This document shows, piece by piece, positions 13,961-19,706 of a DNA stretch of 22,333 bases. The stretch spans positions 1-22,333 of IMG/VR virus record IMGVR_UViG_3300046009_011038. One strand, given 5' to 3'. The number at the start of each line of letters is the position of its first letter. The first letter of the stretch is position 1. The notes beneath the pieces are model-generated. The model saw only the letters and a list, made by a program, of their open reading frames with translations, was not told the DNA's origin and made no database searches. Origin of the DNA: a virus. The position numbers and the translations under genes are program-made.

Positions 13961-14071
13961 AAGCAAAGATCGTTCATTTAACGAACTCGAGGGGTAATCT
14001 GGTATTCTGATATTCCCAATTGGGATTGAGTTCAAAATACGTTCTGTATTATGGGCAGATCTAAGGGTAAA

Positions 14072-14248
14072 TTACGCCTTTTTACTTAAGGCACTCCAAA
14101 GTACGGCTACTATACCCATAACGGCACCAGTTACCATAGTCCATGAAGCTTCATCAGTTTTACCCTTGTAAACCAGAATAGCGCCAACAGCTGTAAGCGC
14201 GTGACGAATAATACCAAATGTTTGCTCTTGTGTTAGTTTCAGTTTCAT
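14072..14248 (-). CDS. holin-like protein, Pam3-gp28 type
   Basis: 58 aa: MKLKLTQEQTFGIIRHALTA, then VGAILVYKGKTDEASWTMVT and GAVMGIVAVLWSALSKKA. The 'GIIRH-LTAVG-ILV-KG--DE' segment followed by a G-rich hydrophobic helix and a Lys end matches the Pam3-gp28-type holin family as I recall it. Two spans, at about 13-27 and 38-54. Holins permeabilise the inner membrane at lysis. It sits immediately downstream of the tagged genes (12 nt gap). No endolysin is in this window, so the lysis call rests on family resemblance. Confidence 0.7.
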   Translation of the reverse strand: MKLKLTQEQTFGIIRHALTAVGAILVYKGKTDEASWTMVTGAVMGIVAVLWSALSKKA

Positions 14249-14260
14249 GTTTATCTTTAT

Positions 14261-14560
14261 TTAGAAATTAAAATCATCAAGTGCATCTGTCATTGCCTTT
14301 AGCAGAGCCTTTTCTTGTTGCGGTGTTATTGGTTCTTCCTCTAGCCATTTAGAGTATACATCATCTAGTTTAGCATCCATCATGGCACCTTGTACCCAAT
14401 CTAAACCTTCATCACCGTTTTCATAGAATTCAGCATGCACTTTACGTAGTTTTTTACCAATCGGTGATAACGTAGCTTCATTAACTACTACACGTTTACG
14501 TGTACGTAGTACATTACGAATCTCTTCACGTATCAAATTTCGTAAGTCCGATTTTTTCAT
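14261..14560 (-). CDS. tagged internal-virion-type protein (MKKSDLRNLIREE)
   Basis: 99 aa. The N-terminus MKKSDLRNLIREEIRNVL is nearly identical, even in DNA, to that at 15169, and V26-N-E28 followed by A29 is a near-consensus L/I-x-E prohead-protease site. After it comes ATLSPIGKKLRKVHAEFYEN, then a helical, acidic region (GLDWVQGAMMDAKLDDVYSK). A strong AAAGGAT site precedes the ATG. By analogy with T4 internal proteins, the tag may target it to the prohead and be cut off. Mature function unknown. Confidence 0.7.
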   Translation of the reverse strand: MKKSDLRNLIREEIRNVLRTRKRVVVNEATLSPIGKKLRKVHAEFYENGDEGLDWVQGAMMDAKLDDVYSKWLEEEPITPQQEKALLKAMTDALDDFNF

Positions 14561-14596
14561 ATATATCCTTTAGTTAATACCTTTCACACTAGCGCC

Positions 14597-15169
14597 TTAT
14601 AGTTTATTTTTTTGACGAGTCAACTTAAGCGTTGCTATTGATAGCAGAGTTACTACAAAAAATACCAAAAAGGCATATGTACCTAACTTAAACCAAATAC
14701 TACCTTCGGCAGCCTTTGCTCCATATAAGTCTGTCATAACACGCATTACATCCGACTCTGCCATTCCTTGAATATACTCATAATACCACTTAGTAAATGA
14801 CGCATCCAAGTAGGTCATACCTGCCGAGAGCGCTGTAATTGCGCTGACTGCAGAGCCCATGAGACCTGCACGGAGTGCTTTTCTAGAAAAATTACGAATC
14901 GTATCTACGAATCCTTCATGAAGGGCTTGAGATTTGGTTTGTAACTCACTTTGTGCTTTGCTAATGTAATTAGCTGGTAGTGGCTTGCTTGCGAGTTTGT
15001 TCATATCAATAAGCTTCTCAGCGTCTTGATAACTATCCTTTGCTGCTTTTGTTGCAGCTGCTTTAATCTGACCAAAGAAGTCGCTTAACTTACCCTCTGA
15101 TAGTTGCTGTTCAAAAACTGCTAATTGTACTTCTTCACGTATTAAATTTCGTAAGTCCGATTTTTTCAT
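14597..15169 (-). CDS. tagged two-span membrane protein
   Basis: 190 aa from the ATG at 15169. An ATG two codons earlier lies within the AAAGGATG ribosome site, so I use the start matching the tag of the next gene. Tag MKKSDLRNLIREEVQLAV, then L23-S-E25/G26 as a probable cleavage site. The mature part has a helical, Lys/Ala-rich region, a span at about 98-118 (AGLMGSAVSAITALSAGMTY), FTKWYYEYIQGMAES, and a span at about 157-180 (LGTYAFLVFFVVTLLSIATL) with a basic end. It is a paralog of the 15905 protein. I infer a virion-packaged membrane protein, possibly delivered at infection; unproven. Confidence 0.75.
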   Translation of the reverse strand: MKKSDLRNLIREEVQLAVFEQQLSEGKLSDFFGQIKAAATKAAKDSYQDAEKLIDMNKLASKPLPANYISKAQSELQTKSQALHEGFVDTIRNFSRKALRAGLMGSAVSAITALSAGMTYLDASFTKWYYEYIQGMAESDVMRVMTDLYGAKAAEGSIWFKLGTYAFLVFFVVTLLSIATLKLTRQKNKL

Positions 15170-15178
15170 ATACATCCT

Positions 15179-15622
15179 TTAGTTGACACCTTTCACGCCA
15201 GCGCCTTTAATAGCTTTCTTAACTTGTGCTGGTGACATTTTAGAATAAACGTAAGCAGTGAAGCCGATACCAGACTCACCATTATCATTTTTCATTGCAT
15301 GTATTTTGACATTCTTAACGTCATCACCGCCGAGGCTAGCCATACCTTCTGCACGATCACCTTGAATAGCTTGTGCAACTTGCTTAGCCATTTTGAATGC
15401 AGCATTTGCATTTTTAGCAACATTGTTGATATTTAATCGCTCTCTATCAGAATGGAAGTAAGATACGGCATATTCATATTCACCCTGACCGCCTTCGTCT
15501 GGGGTCATACCTGAATTACGCCACATTACAAACTCTTTTGGAAGTGCAAAGGTTGCTTCATTTAAGCCTGTCATGTTTTTTACTTCTTCACGTATCAAAT
15601 TTCTTAATTGTAATTTGTTCAT
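15179..15622 (-). CDS. tagged soluble protein (MNKLQLRNLIREE)
   Basis: 147 aa. Tag MNKLQLRNLIREEVKNM, then L20-N-E22/A23, a textbook T4-type protease site. The mature protein is mixed alpha/beta with WRNSGMTPDEGGQGEYEY, FHSDRERLNINNVAKNANA and a Lys-rich end (AQVKKAIKGAGVKGVN). AAAGGAT precedes the ATG. No known family. It lies 3 nt before the next downstream ribosome-site region, in one unit with the other tagged genes. Confidence 0.72.
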   Translation of the reverse strand: MNKLQLRNLIREEVKNMTGLNEATFALPKEFVMWRNSGMTPDEGGQGEYEYAVSYFHSDRERLNINNVAKNANAAFKMAKQVAQAIQGDRAEGMASLGGDDVKNVKIHAMKNDNGESGIGFTAYVYSKMSPAQVKKAIKGAGVKGVN

Positions 15623-15631
15623 TTATATCCT

Positions 15632-15883
15632 TTATAGTTCATGATACCCTACACGGGCCTGATTGATAAAATTATAGCTTTGTGTGATATGGTCTTGAAT
15701 CCAACCCGGTAGGTTGATTTCATTAGTACCAATTAATTGTGATAGTTCTACAGCTGCTTTAGCTATTTCCTGTAGTTGCGCTTGTGCCATACCCACCTCA
15801 TGGTCTTGGCCTGGTAAACCAGTTTCTGATAAACGTAATTCTCGAGGTATACGGGCGTTACGCTGTAAACGTTCAATGTTCAT
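15632..15883 (-). CDS. small helical structural-type protein (LPGWIQDHI)
   Basis: 83 aa. A basic start (IERLQRNARIPRELRL) leads to L18-S-E20/T21, another L-x-E site, then a helix-rich body with LQEIAKAAVELSQLI and the end NLPGWIQDHITQSYNFINQA. The 'LP-W-Q-HI--A-NYI-QA' ending is a pattern I associate with packaged or scaffold-related proteins of aquatic T4-like phages. It lies in the tagged block, 9 nt before the next gene. Function unknown. Confidence 0.65.
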   Translation of the reverse strand: MNIERLQRNARIPRELRLSETGLPGQDHEVGMAQAQLQEIAKAAVELSQLIGTNEINLPGWIQDHITQSYNFINQARVGYHEL

Positions 15884-15904
15884 AATTTATAATCCTTAAA
15901 TGGT

Positions 15905-16441
15905 TTATACTAAATGTTCATATTCTGATGGCAATGTACCTAAACGCTTAAGTCGCTTCATTTCACGAATACCAATGTAGTATACTATACTAAACGCAAA
16001 TATTACCAAAAATATAAATAATCCAGCTGCCGCTAATGGACTGTCTGGTATGATACGATCTACAACTGCACTGGCCATGGGTCGTATAGCTTTATCATAC
16101 CATGACATAAAACTATCTAATAAATAATCACCAGCTGATAACGCACTTAGTCCAAACGTCAAAGTATTCCAAAGTTTACTAGACCATTTTTTTATATCAT
16201 CATAACTGATCTCAGTTAAACGATTAACTTGCTGTGTAAGCTTTTTTGTAATGGCATGTACATCTGAAATTGCAATAGGCTCTTGACGAATTAAGTCTAT
16301 GTCTACATGTTTAGATGCATCACGATATCTGCGTTTTGCCAAATTCATTGCACTATACGCAATATCGCGTATATCACTTAATGATACAGATTCATTGAGT
16401 AAATGATTAGGTATGGTATATGGCAATCTATAAGTATTCAT
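15905..16441 (-). CDS. two-span membrane protein, untagged paralog with LNE site
   Basis: 178 aa. It aligns through its body with the 14597 protein: AKRRYRDASKHVDID with AKDSYQDAEKLIDMN, then SALSAGDYLLDSFMSWYDKA with SALSAGMTYLDASFTKWYYE, and two spans at matching places (about 93-108 and 134-155). It lacks the LRNLIREE tag; its first residues are MNTYRLPYTIPNHLLNE, with L15-N-E17/S18 aligned to the tagged protein's L-S-E/G. So the cleavage site seems kept while the tag differs. Basic C-terminus KRLKRLG. Likely virion or membrane-delivery protein. Confidence 0.72.
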   Translation of the reverse strand: MNTYRLPYTIPNHLLNESVSLSDIRDIAYSAMNLAKRRYRDASKHVDIDLIRQEPIAISDVHAITKKLTQQVNRLTEISYDDIKKWSSKLWNTLTFGLSALSAGDYLLDSFMSWYDKAIRPMASAVVDRIIPDSPLAAAGLFIFLVIFAFSIVYYIGIREMKRLKRLGTLPSEYEHLV

Positions 16442-16647
16442 CGTTTTATTTTTACGTATGGATTAGGTATTACAAATGACGGATGTACATCCCATCCGGC
16501 ACGTTCCAATGCAGCGCAGTCACGACGCATTACATCCCAAACCCATAGATCATCTGAATCACGTACGGTATATTCAACACGTAACGTGTCCGGATTCCAG
16601 ATTCCATATATGCTAGGTAAACCGTATTTGTCAACTAAATGCTGCAT
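16438..16647 (-). CDS. hypothetical protein, 69 aa
   Basis: 69 aa, Trp- and Asp-rich (IYGIWNPDTLRVEYTVRD, 13-30; DLWVWDVMRRDCAALERAGW, 33-52). No known family. Its stop overlaps the next start by 4 nt (ATGA), so it is cotranslated with the membrane paralog. ATATTTAT ends 6 nt before the start, with no ribosome site between. Confidence 0.6.
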   Translation of the reverse strand: MQHLVDKYGLPSIYGIWNPDTLRVEYTVRDSDDLWVWDVMRRDCAALERAGWDVHPSFVIPNPYVKIKR

Positions 16648-16653
16648 GCGAAT

Positions 16654-16661
16654 ATAAATAT
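16654..16661 (-). promoter_or_regulatory. ATATTTAT motif, candidate late promoter
   Basis: Coding-strand ATATTTAT 6 nt before the ATG at 16647. It would begin the unit of tagged/membrane virion proteins, which fits late expression. An RNA started here would be leaderless. Confidence 0.45.
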
Positions 16662-16663
16662 GT

Positions 16664-16858
16664 TTAACAGCATGCTATACCTTCAGCGATAATGGCATCA
16701 ATGCGACGCTTACCTAAACCGCGAATGAAACTCAGTTCATATAGATCGCGGAATGTATTGGTGGCTCGGTGAGTGATGATAGCCTCGGCCCGGGACTTAC
16801 CAATGTGAGTGATTGCTACCAATTGTTCCAATGTAGCCTTGTTAATGTCTATTGTCAT
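16664..16858 (-). CDS. helix-hairpin-helix protein, ComEA-like
   Basis: 64 aa. NKATLEQLVAITHIGKSRAE (6-25) is the (HhH)2 pattern of ComEA-type DNA-binding domains, and the second hairpin is GLGKRRIDAII (47-57). Such domains bind duplex DNA without sequence specificity through the G-x-G/K hairpins (HIGKSRA; GLGKRRI). The length equals a single (HhH)2 unit with no other domain, ending in CC. AAAGGAAAA precedes the ATG. Role in DNA handling inferred. Confidence 0.8.
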   Translation of the reverse strand: MTIDINKATLEQLVAITHIGKSRAEAIITHRATNTFRDLYELSFIRGLGKRRIDAIIAEGIACC

Positions 16859-16871
16859 AATTTTCCTTTAT

Positions 16872-17162
16872 TTATACTGTTTCAGTTTCAAATTCTTCTA
16901 ACGTTATACTTTCTAATATATCATCTAACGGGGCAAACCGTATGATGTTGAATGACGGTTCCAATGTAGCACCGAACAATGCGCGAACATTTTTAGGATT
17001 ATGTATCTCCTGCAACAATACACCGCGTTTGTCGTGCATATCATAAAATACTATATCGCGTATGGTATAGATACCGTCCTTGCGTGGCCGATTAGGAATA
17101 ACCTCGATAGATCGAGCGTCAAACCTGTCATCTATACATACTACTTGGTCACCTGCTTTCAT
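16872..17162 (-). CDS. small beta-barrel-like protein, KAGDQVVCIDD type
   Basis: 96 aa. MKAGDQVVCIDDRFDARSIE and KDGIYTIRDIVFYDMHDKRG have the spacing of small phage beta proteins that begin 'K-GD-VVCID...Y-VR-I', a family common in phages with no known function, probably an SH3-like fold. The C-terminus is acidic (DDILESITLEEFETETV). It lies in the early-type block, 12 nt after the 29-aa membrane gene. Confidence 0.7.
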   Translation of the reverse strand: MKAGDQVVCIDDRFDARSIEVIPNRPRKDGIYTIRDIVFYDMHDKRGVLLQEIHNPKNVRALFGATLEPSFNIIRFAPLDDILESITLEEFETETV

Positions 17163-17174
17163 AAACGTCCTTGA

Positions 17175-17264
17175 TCAAGCGATTAACATTGCCAATATGA
17201 ACAGTACCATAAATATCAATGTAACTGTTCGTACATTTAAAGCTTCTCGGTTTGAGTTGTTCAT
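17175..17264 (-). CDS. 29-aa membrane peptide
   Basis: 29 aa: a polar start MNNSNREALNVR and one hydrophobic span (TVTLIFMVLFILAMLIA). The start lies 1 nt after the stop of the upstream gene and the stop is 12 nt before the next start, so it fits the operon spacing. Codon for codon it is open on the coding strand with no competing frame. Very short, so a chance ORF cannot be fully excluded. Function unknown. Confidence 0.55.
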   Translation of the reverse strand: MNNSNREALNVRTVTLIFMVLFILAMLIA

Positions 17265-17265
17265 A

Positions 17266-17598
17266 TTATTGAGCCTTTCTTAAATAATTTGGTATGCCTG
17301 GACATCTATTCACTCGCCAGCCTTCCGATCCGTCATACTCCCATCGGGATAGCCATACTCCATACGTTAGCCATACAGTCCCGTACAACTCCTGAGTACC
17401 ATATCCGTCATTGTAATTGAAGTTTAACGCATCGAAGAATGCCTCCGCTTCTTCCGGGGTATGCGCATGCTTAAGTTCTATCTTGGTAGCATGATCTTCT
17501 CCCCATCCCACTTCATGTTGGATCTCGGCACATACTAAGTCCAGTCCCTTTTCTTTTTGCTTTTTTAAGATCTCCTGTAGTTCTTCTCTAGCGTTCAT
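17266..17598 (-). CDS. hypothetical protein, 110 aa, phage-type
   Basis: 110 aa from the ATG at 17598. The longer reading to 17724 would run through most of the upstream gene, so I reject it. Residues 2-40 are helical and charged (NAREELQEILKKQKEKGLDL), then HAHTPEEAEAFFDALNFNYN and the end VWLTYGVWLSRWEYDGSEGW with CPGIPNYL. The 'W-x-x-YDGSE-W...CP-IP' ending is one I recall from phage hypothetical proteins. It overlaps the upstream stop by 11 nt. Function unknown. Confidence 0.65.
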   Translation of the reverse strand: MNAREELQEILKKQKEKGLDLVCAEIQHEVGWGEDHATKIELKHAHTPEEAEAFFDALNFNYNDGYGTQELYGTVWLTYGVWLSRWEYDGSEGWRVNRCPGIPNYLRKAQ

Positions 17599-17833
17599 AG
17601 TTGATCGTATATTGGTTATATTGTCTATCATTACTGTATGTTTGGTCGTAGTACTTACGTGCAAAGGCACGGGCTGAAGCTTCGGTCGGTAGGTTGATTT
17701 CTGCATCCATCCAGGCCCGTTCAATCTGTTCCTGCTCTAGCATCAAGAAGTATTCCTTGATCTCTGCTATCTCCGATATCCGCCCTTCGTCGAGCATATC
17801 GTATAGCTTCATCACAGCTGTCTTGTTACTCAT
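17588..17833 (-). CDS. hypothetical protein, 81 aa
   Basis: 81 aa, helical: KLYDMLDEGRISEIAEIKEY (9-28), then FLMLEQEQIERAWMDAEI and ASARAFARKYYDQTY. The 'E-Q-I--A---AE...A--YY--TY' ending resembles small proteins common in phages whose role is unknown. It is followed by an 11-nt overlap with the next gene; AAAGGAGGTGAC gives a strong ribosome site before its ATG. Confidence 0.7.
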   Translation of the reverse strand: MSNKTAVMKLYDMLDEGRISEIAEIKEYFLMLEQEQIERAWMDAEINLPTEASARAFARKYYDQTYSNDRQYNQYTINYER

Positions 17834-17846
17834 TTGTCACCTCCTT

Positions 17847-18041
17847 TCATAATTTTTCTATCTCTTGTTTTACTTCCTCCCAAAATGGTTTCATAACCTC
17901 ATAACAATTGAGTAGTATCTCATCTACTGCAATCAAAGCACATTGTTTTGCTCTGTCTAAACAATTTTCTTGTCCTAATTTCCATTGAACGCTAGGATAA
18001 AATTTGTAAACCAACTCTTTTGCCTTGTCTTTTGCTTTCAT
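17847..18041 (-). CDS. hypothetical helical protein, 64 aa
   Basis: 64 aa: KAKDKAKELVYKFYPSVQWK (2-21), CLDRAKQCALIAVDEILLNC and FWEEVKQEIEKL. The 'KAKELV-KFY...AKQCALIAVDEI' pattern is one I recall from many phage genomes, especially of Bacteroidota; function unknown. It overlaps the upstream stop by 4 nt and GGAGGTGACC precedes the ATG. Confidence 0.7.
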   Translation of the reverse strand: MKAKDKAKELVYKFYPSVQWKLGQENCLDRAKQCALIAVDEILLNCYEVMKPFWEEVKQEIEKL

Positions 18042-18262
18042 TGGTCACCTCCAAACAGCTTCATGAATTGTGTCATCCAATAGTTCATAGCCGGCATAGC
18101 TATAACCCCAACGAATAGCACCGCGCCCCAGAGTTGCCACCCACCGCCAGCGGCAGTATCAGCGGCCAAACCTAGTCCATATATGCCCAGGCCCAGAGCG
18201 GAAATGCTCGATGCCCAAACGAAGAGAAAACGGAGGGTGTCCCTCAAAGTGTTGATATTCAT
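18038..18262 (-). CDS. two-span small membrane protein
   Basis: 74 aa: spans at about 10-34 (LRFLFVWASSISALGLGIYG) and 42-60 (LWGAVLFVGVIAMPAMNYW), with a Gly-rich turn AAGGG between and LFGGDQ at the end. It could be a holin-like or membrane-stress protein; size and two spans fit class II holins, but the location far from lysis genes argues for an accessory early membrane protein. ATGA overlap with the next gene. Confidence 0.65.
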   Translation of the reverse strand: MNINTLRDTLRFLFVWASSISALGLGIYGLGLAADTAAGGGWQLWGAVLFVGVIAMPAMNYWMTQFMKLFGGDQ

Positions 18263-18319
18263 AGTATATTATTTTTATGTGTGGTCCTCATCAAGTGCGG
18301 TTCAGTACCGGTATCAGCA

Positions 18320-18454
18320 TTATCCAATCAAGTGCTCCCAGCACCATACGGCGCCACGCGCCACAATGGCCAATAAGCCTACGACGGCTACAAGGGCCGA
18401 GAATAGGATACCAGTGTCGATGAATGCATCTATAAGGTCGTATCTACGTTTCAT
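18320..18454 (-). CDS. 44-aa membrane peptide
   Basis: 44 aa: MKRRYDLIDAFIDTGILFSA, then LVAVVGLLAIVARGAVWCWE and HLIG. A basic start and one span (about 14-32), so probably N-in. It is followed by 57 nt of gap before the next gene. One of a set of tiny membrane proteins in this region. Function unknown. Confidence 0.55.
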   Translation of the reverse strand: MKRRYDLIDAFIDTGILFSALVAVVGLLAIVARGAVWCWEHLIG

Positions 18455-18473
18455 GTTGTTGTGATTGTTTAGT

Positions 18474-18722
18474 TTATCCGTTACCTACTCGTGGACGCCA
18501 TCCGCCGGTTGTGGTTGCGATGGCGGCAGCGCCATTGACTCCGACGGTGCGCGGGTCATGATCATGAGGTGCCTCTATGACACCATCCGTGAGAAACTTT
18601 TGGTATTTATTGGCTATACGAAGGACGGCGTCGCTATCGGTTTGGTAGCCGGCTTCCAAGCGCTTGATGCAATATTCGGTAGCGCATTGCAGCGCGATTT
18701 GACGATCGGTATACATTTGCAT
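18474..18722 (-). CDS. hypothetical protein, 82 aa
   Basis: 82 aa: MYTDRQIALQCATEYCIKRL (3-22), EAGYQTDSDAVLRIANKYQK and a Gly/Arg/Thr-rich end. A plus-strand frame covers the same bases, but the minus-strand reading matches its neighbours in direction and has a natural helical N-terminus; I choose it. No known family. Confidence 0.6.
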   Translation of the reverse strand: MQMYTDRQIALQCATEYCIKRLEAGYQTDSDAVLRIANKYQKFLTDGVIEAPHDHDPRTVGVNGAAAIATTTGGWRPRVGNG

Positions 18723-18734
18723 ATTTGATATGTT

Positions 18735-18842
18735 TTAGTTAATGATATCGGGATTGTGCATGGCTATGGCAGTTAATACCGCAATGATTGCAAAGACCCA
18801 TATGAGGTATCTACCACGGGCGTCGGCTGACGGGTTCATCAT
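18735..18842 (-). CDS. 35-aa membrane peptide
   Basis: 35 aa: MMNPSADARGRYLIWVFAII, then AVLTAIAMHNPDIIN. One hydrophobic span (about 12-28). It lies 4 nt after the stop of the 36-aa peptide and 12 nt before the 82-aa gene, so the spacing is gene-like. Either ATG of the pair could be used. Function unknown. Confidence 0.5.
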   Translation of the reverse strand: MMNPSADARGRYLIWVFAIIAVLTAIAMHNPDIIN

Positions 18843-18846
18843 AGGT

Positions 18847-18957
18847 TTATGGTTTAAATGATAGACTTACACTAAAGATGGCATATAGGGTGCTAGCGAT
18901 GCATATCAGGCCTAGCGCTAAGTCAATCCAATGACTTGTGGTTCTTTTCTTACACAT
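18847..18957 (-). CDS. 36-aa membrane peptide
   Basis: 36 aa: MCKKRTTSHWIDLALGLICI, then ASTLYAIFSVSLSFKP. A basic start and one span (about 11-31). The gene 5' of it ends 37 nt away. Same size and plan as the neighbouring 35-aa peptide, but no sequence similarity I can defend. Function unknown. Confidence 0.5.
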   Translation of the reverse strand: MCKKRTTSHWIDLALGLICIASTLYAIFSVSLSFKP

Positions 18958-18994
18958 AGTTATATGTTGGTTTTTGTTCTTCAAATATTCTGGA

Positions 18995-19243
18995 TTAGGC
19001 ATATCTTAAGGATCTTAAAGATGTACTCCAACTTGCTGCATGGCGCGCATCGCTGATACGGCAAAGTTCCACTAGGGTCAAATCCATCCAGGCATGTGCA
19101 CCATATATTTTCGACTTTAAAGCCTCGGGTAAATCGTCTGGGTCAAATGTTACTGTATTTCCTTTAGCGCTAGTCGCTGATGCTAATGCATTACCATATT
19201 GATTATGGCTTATAAAGGTTGGATATGTCTTCGCTGATGTCAT
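18995..19243 (-). CDS. hypothetical protein, 82 aa
   Basis: 82 aa from the ATG at 19243. An upstream in-frame start would place it inside the promoter cassette, so I reject it. Contents: TSAKTYPTFISHNQYGNALA (2-21), then FDPDDLPEALKSKIYGAHAW and a polar, Arg/Ser-rich end. No known family. It is the first gene after cassette copy 3, 18 nt downstream of the TATA block. Confidence 0.6.
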   Translation of the reverse strand: MTSAKTYPTFISHNQYGNALASATSAKGNTVTFDPDDLPEALKSKIYGAHAWMDLTLVELCRISDARHAASWSTSLRSLRYA

Positions 19244-19261
19244 ATTTGGTATCTTTTTATC

Positions 19262-19296
19262 TATACTTAATAATAAGAGCAAAATGTCATGAATCC
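19262..19296 (-). promoter_or_regulatory. promoter-like cassette, copy 3
   Basis: Coding strand: CTAGGATTC, 13 nt, then CTTATTATTAAGTATA (one base from the consensus 16-mer). The GTAC half of the upstream block is lost here (CATGAC). The block TTTTCTCTAGG and a dyad at 19336 lie further upstream. It ends 18 nt before the ATG at 19243. Confidence 0.55.
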
Positions 19297-19335
19297 TAGA
19301 GAAAAGTTACTTTTTTTCCACTTTTCGGTAACCTG

Positions 19336-19353
19336 TTGATTATCAATGAGTTA
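19336..19353. promoter_or_regulatory. TTGATTATCAA dyad upstream of cassette 3
   Basis: TTGATTATCAATGAGTTA lies about 40 nt upstream of cassette copy 3 and matches 18 nt of the inverted-repeat arm at 13941. Preceded by GTAACC as in the copy at 21471. Candidate operator. Confidence 0.5.
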
Positions 19354-19370
19354 TATCTGTACCATATATG

Positions 19371-19706
19371 TTATGCTGGGCGATATCCTACAAATTCCAT
19401 ACGAGTAGGTTGCACAATACCACGCGCCAACAATGCGGGCCATGTTTCCTGATACATCCAATATCCTGCCATGGCGTCCAATGTGGTAAGCGCGTCTGTG
19501 ACTATCTGGCTGACGCTATATCCTAGTCCATGCTGTACAGCACATATGGCTTGGGCTATATAGCGTACTTCCACCTCGTCTCCAGCGTGAAGCGCGGCAT
19601 GTAGTGCCAAGCGTACAGCGGCACGTCGGGCCTTCATTACTTCGGCGTTATGCGCGTACATTTCGGGACTCCATGGGCGCACTATTTCGATTCCTTGATC
19701 TTGCAT
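19371..19706 (-). CDS. hypothetical protein, 111 aa
   Basis: 111 aa, Ala-rich and helical: VMKARRAAVRLALHAALHAG (23-42), then VRYIAQAICAVQHGLGYSVS and a Trp/Tyr segment (AGYWMYQETWPALLARG). It has a higher GC content than the tail genes. No known family. A TATATAAAAC stretch lies about 10 nt before the ATG and could be a -10 element. Confidence 0.6.
   Translation of the reverse strand: MQDQGIEIVRPWSPEMYAHNAEVMKARRAAVRLALHAALHAGDEVEVRYIAQAICAVQHGLGYSVSQIVTDALTTLDAMAGYWMYQETWPALLARGIVQPTRMEFVGYRPA

Larger units (their letters stand above)
13785..14071. other. non-coding regulatory gap
   Basis: 287 nt without a gene. It holds promoter cassette copy 2, a 20-bp perfect inverted repeat (13882-13960), a TCGTT/AACGA hairpin near 13970-13984 and the palindrome TCCCAATTGGGA (14014-14025). 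The part just after the holin stop may hold a terminator, but no classic GC stem with T run is seen. Confidence 0.6.

Noticed and set aside
16869-16876. TATAAATA as a T4-type late promoter
   Set aside because: Single coding-strand copy, overlapping a stop codon; too rare to be the phage's late signal.
17266-17724. Longer form of the 110-aa protein
   Set aside because: It would overlap most of the 81-aa gene in another frame; the ATG at 17598 fits the operon better.
18465-18728. Plus-strand reading of 87 aa
   Set aside because: It mirrors the minus-strand gene 18474-18722, and every supported gene here is on the minus strand.
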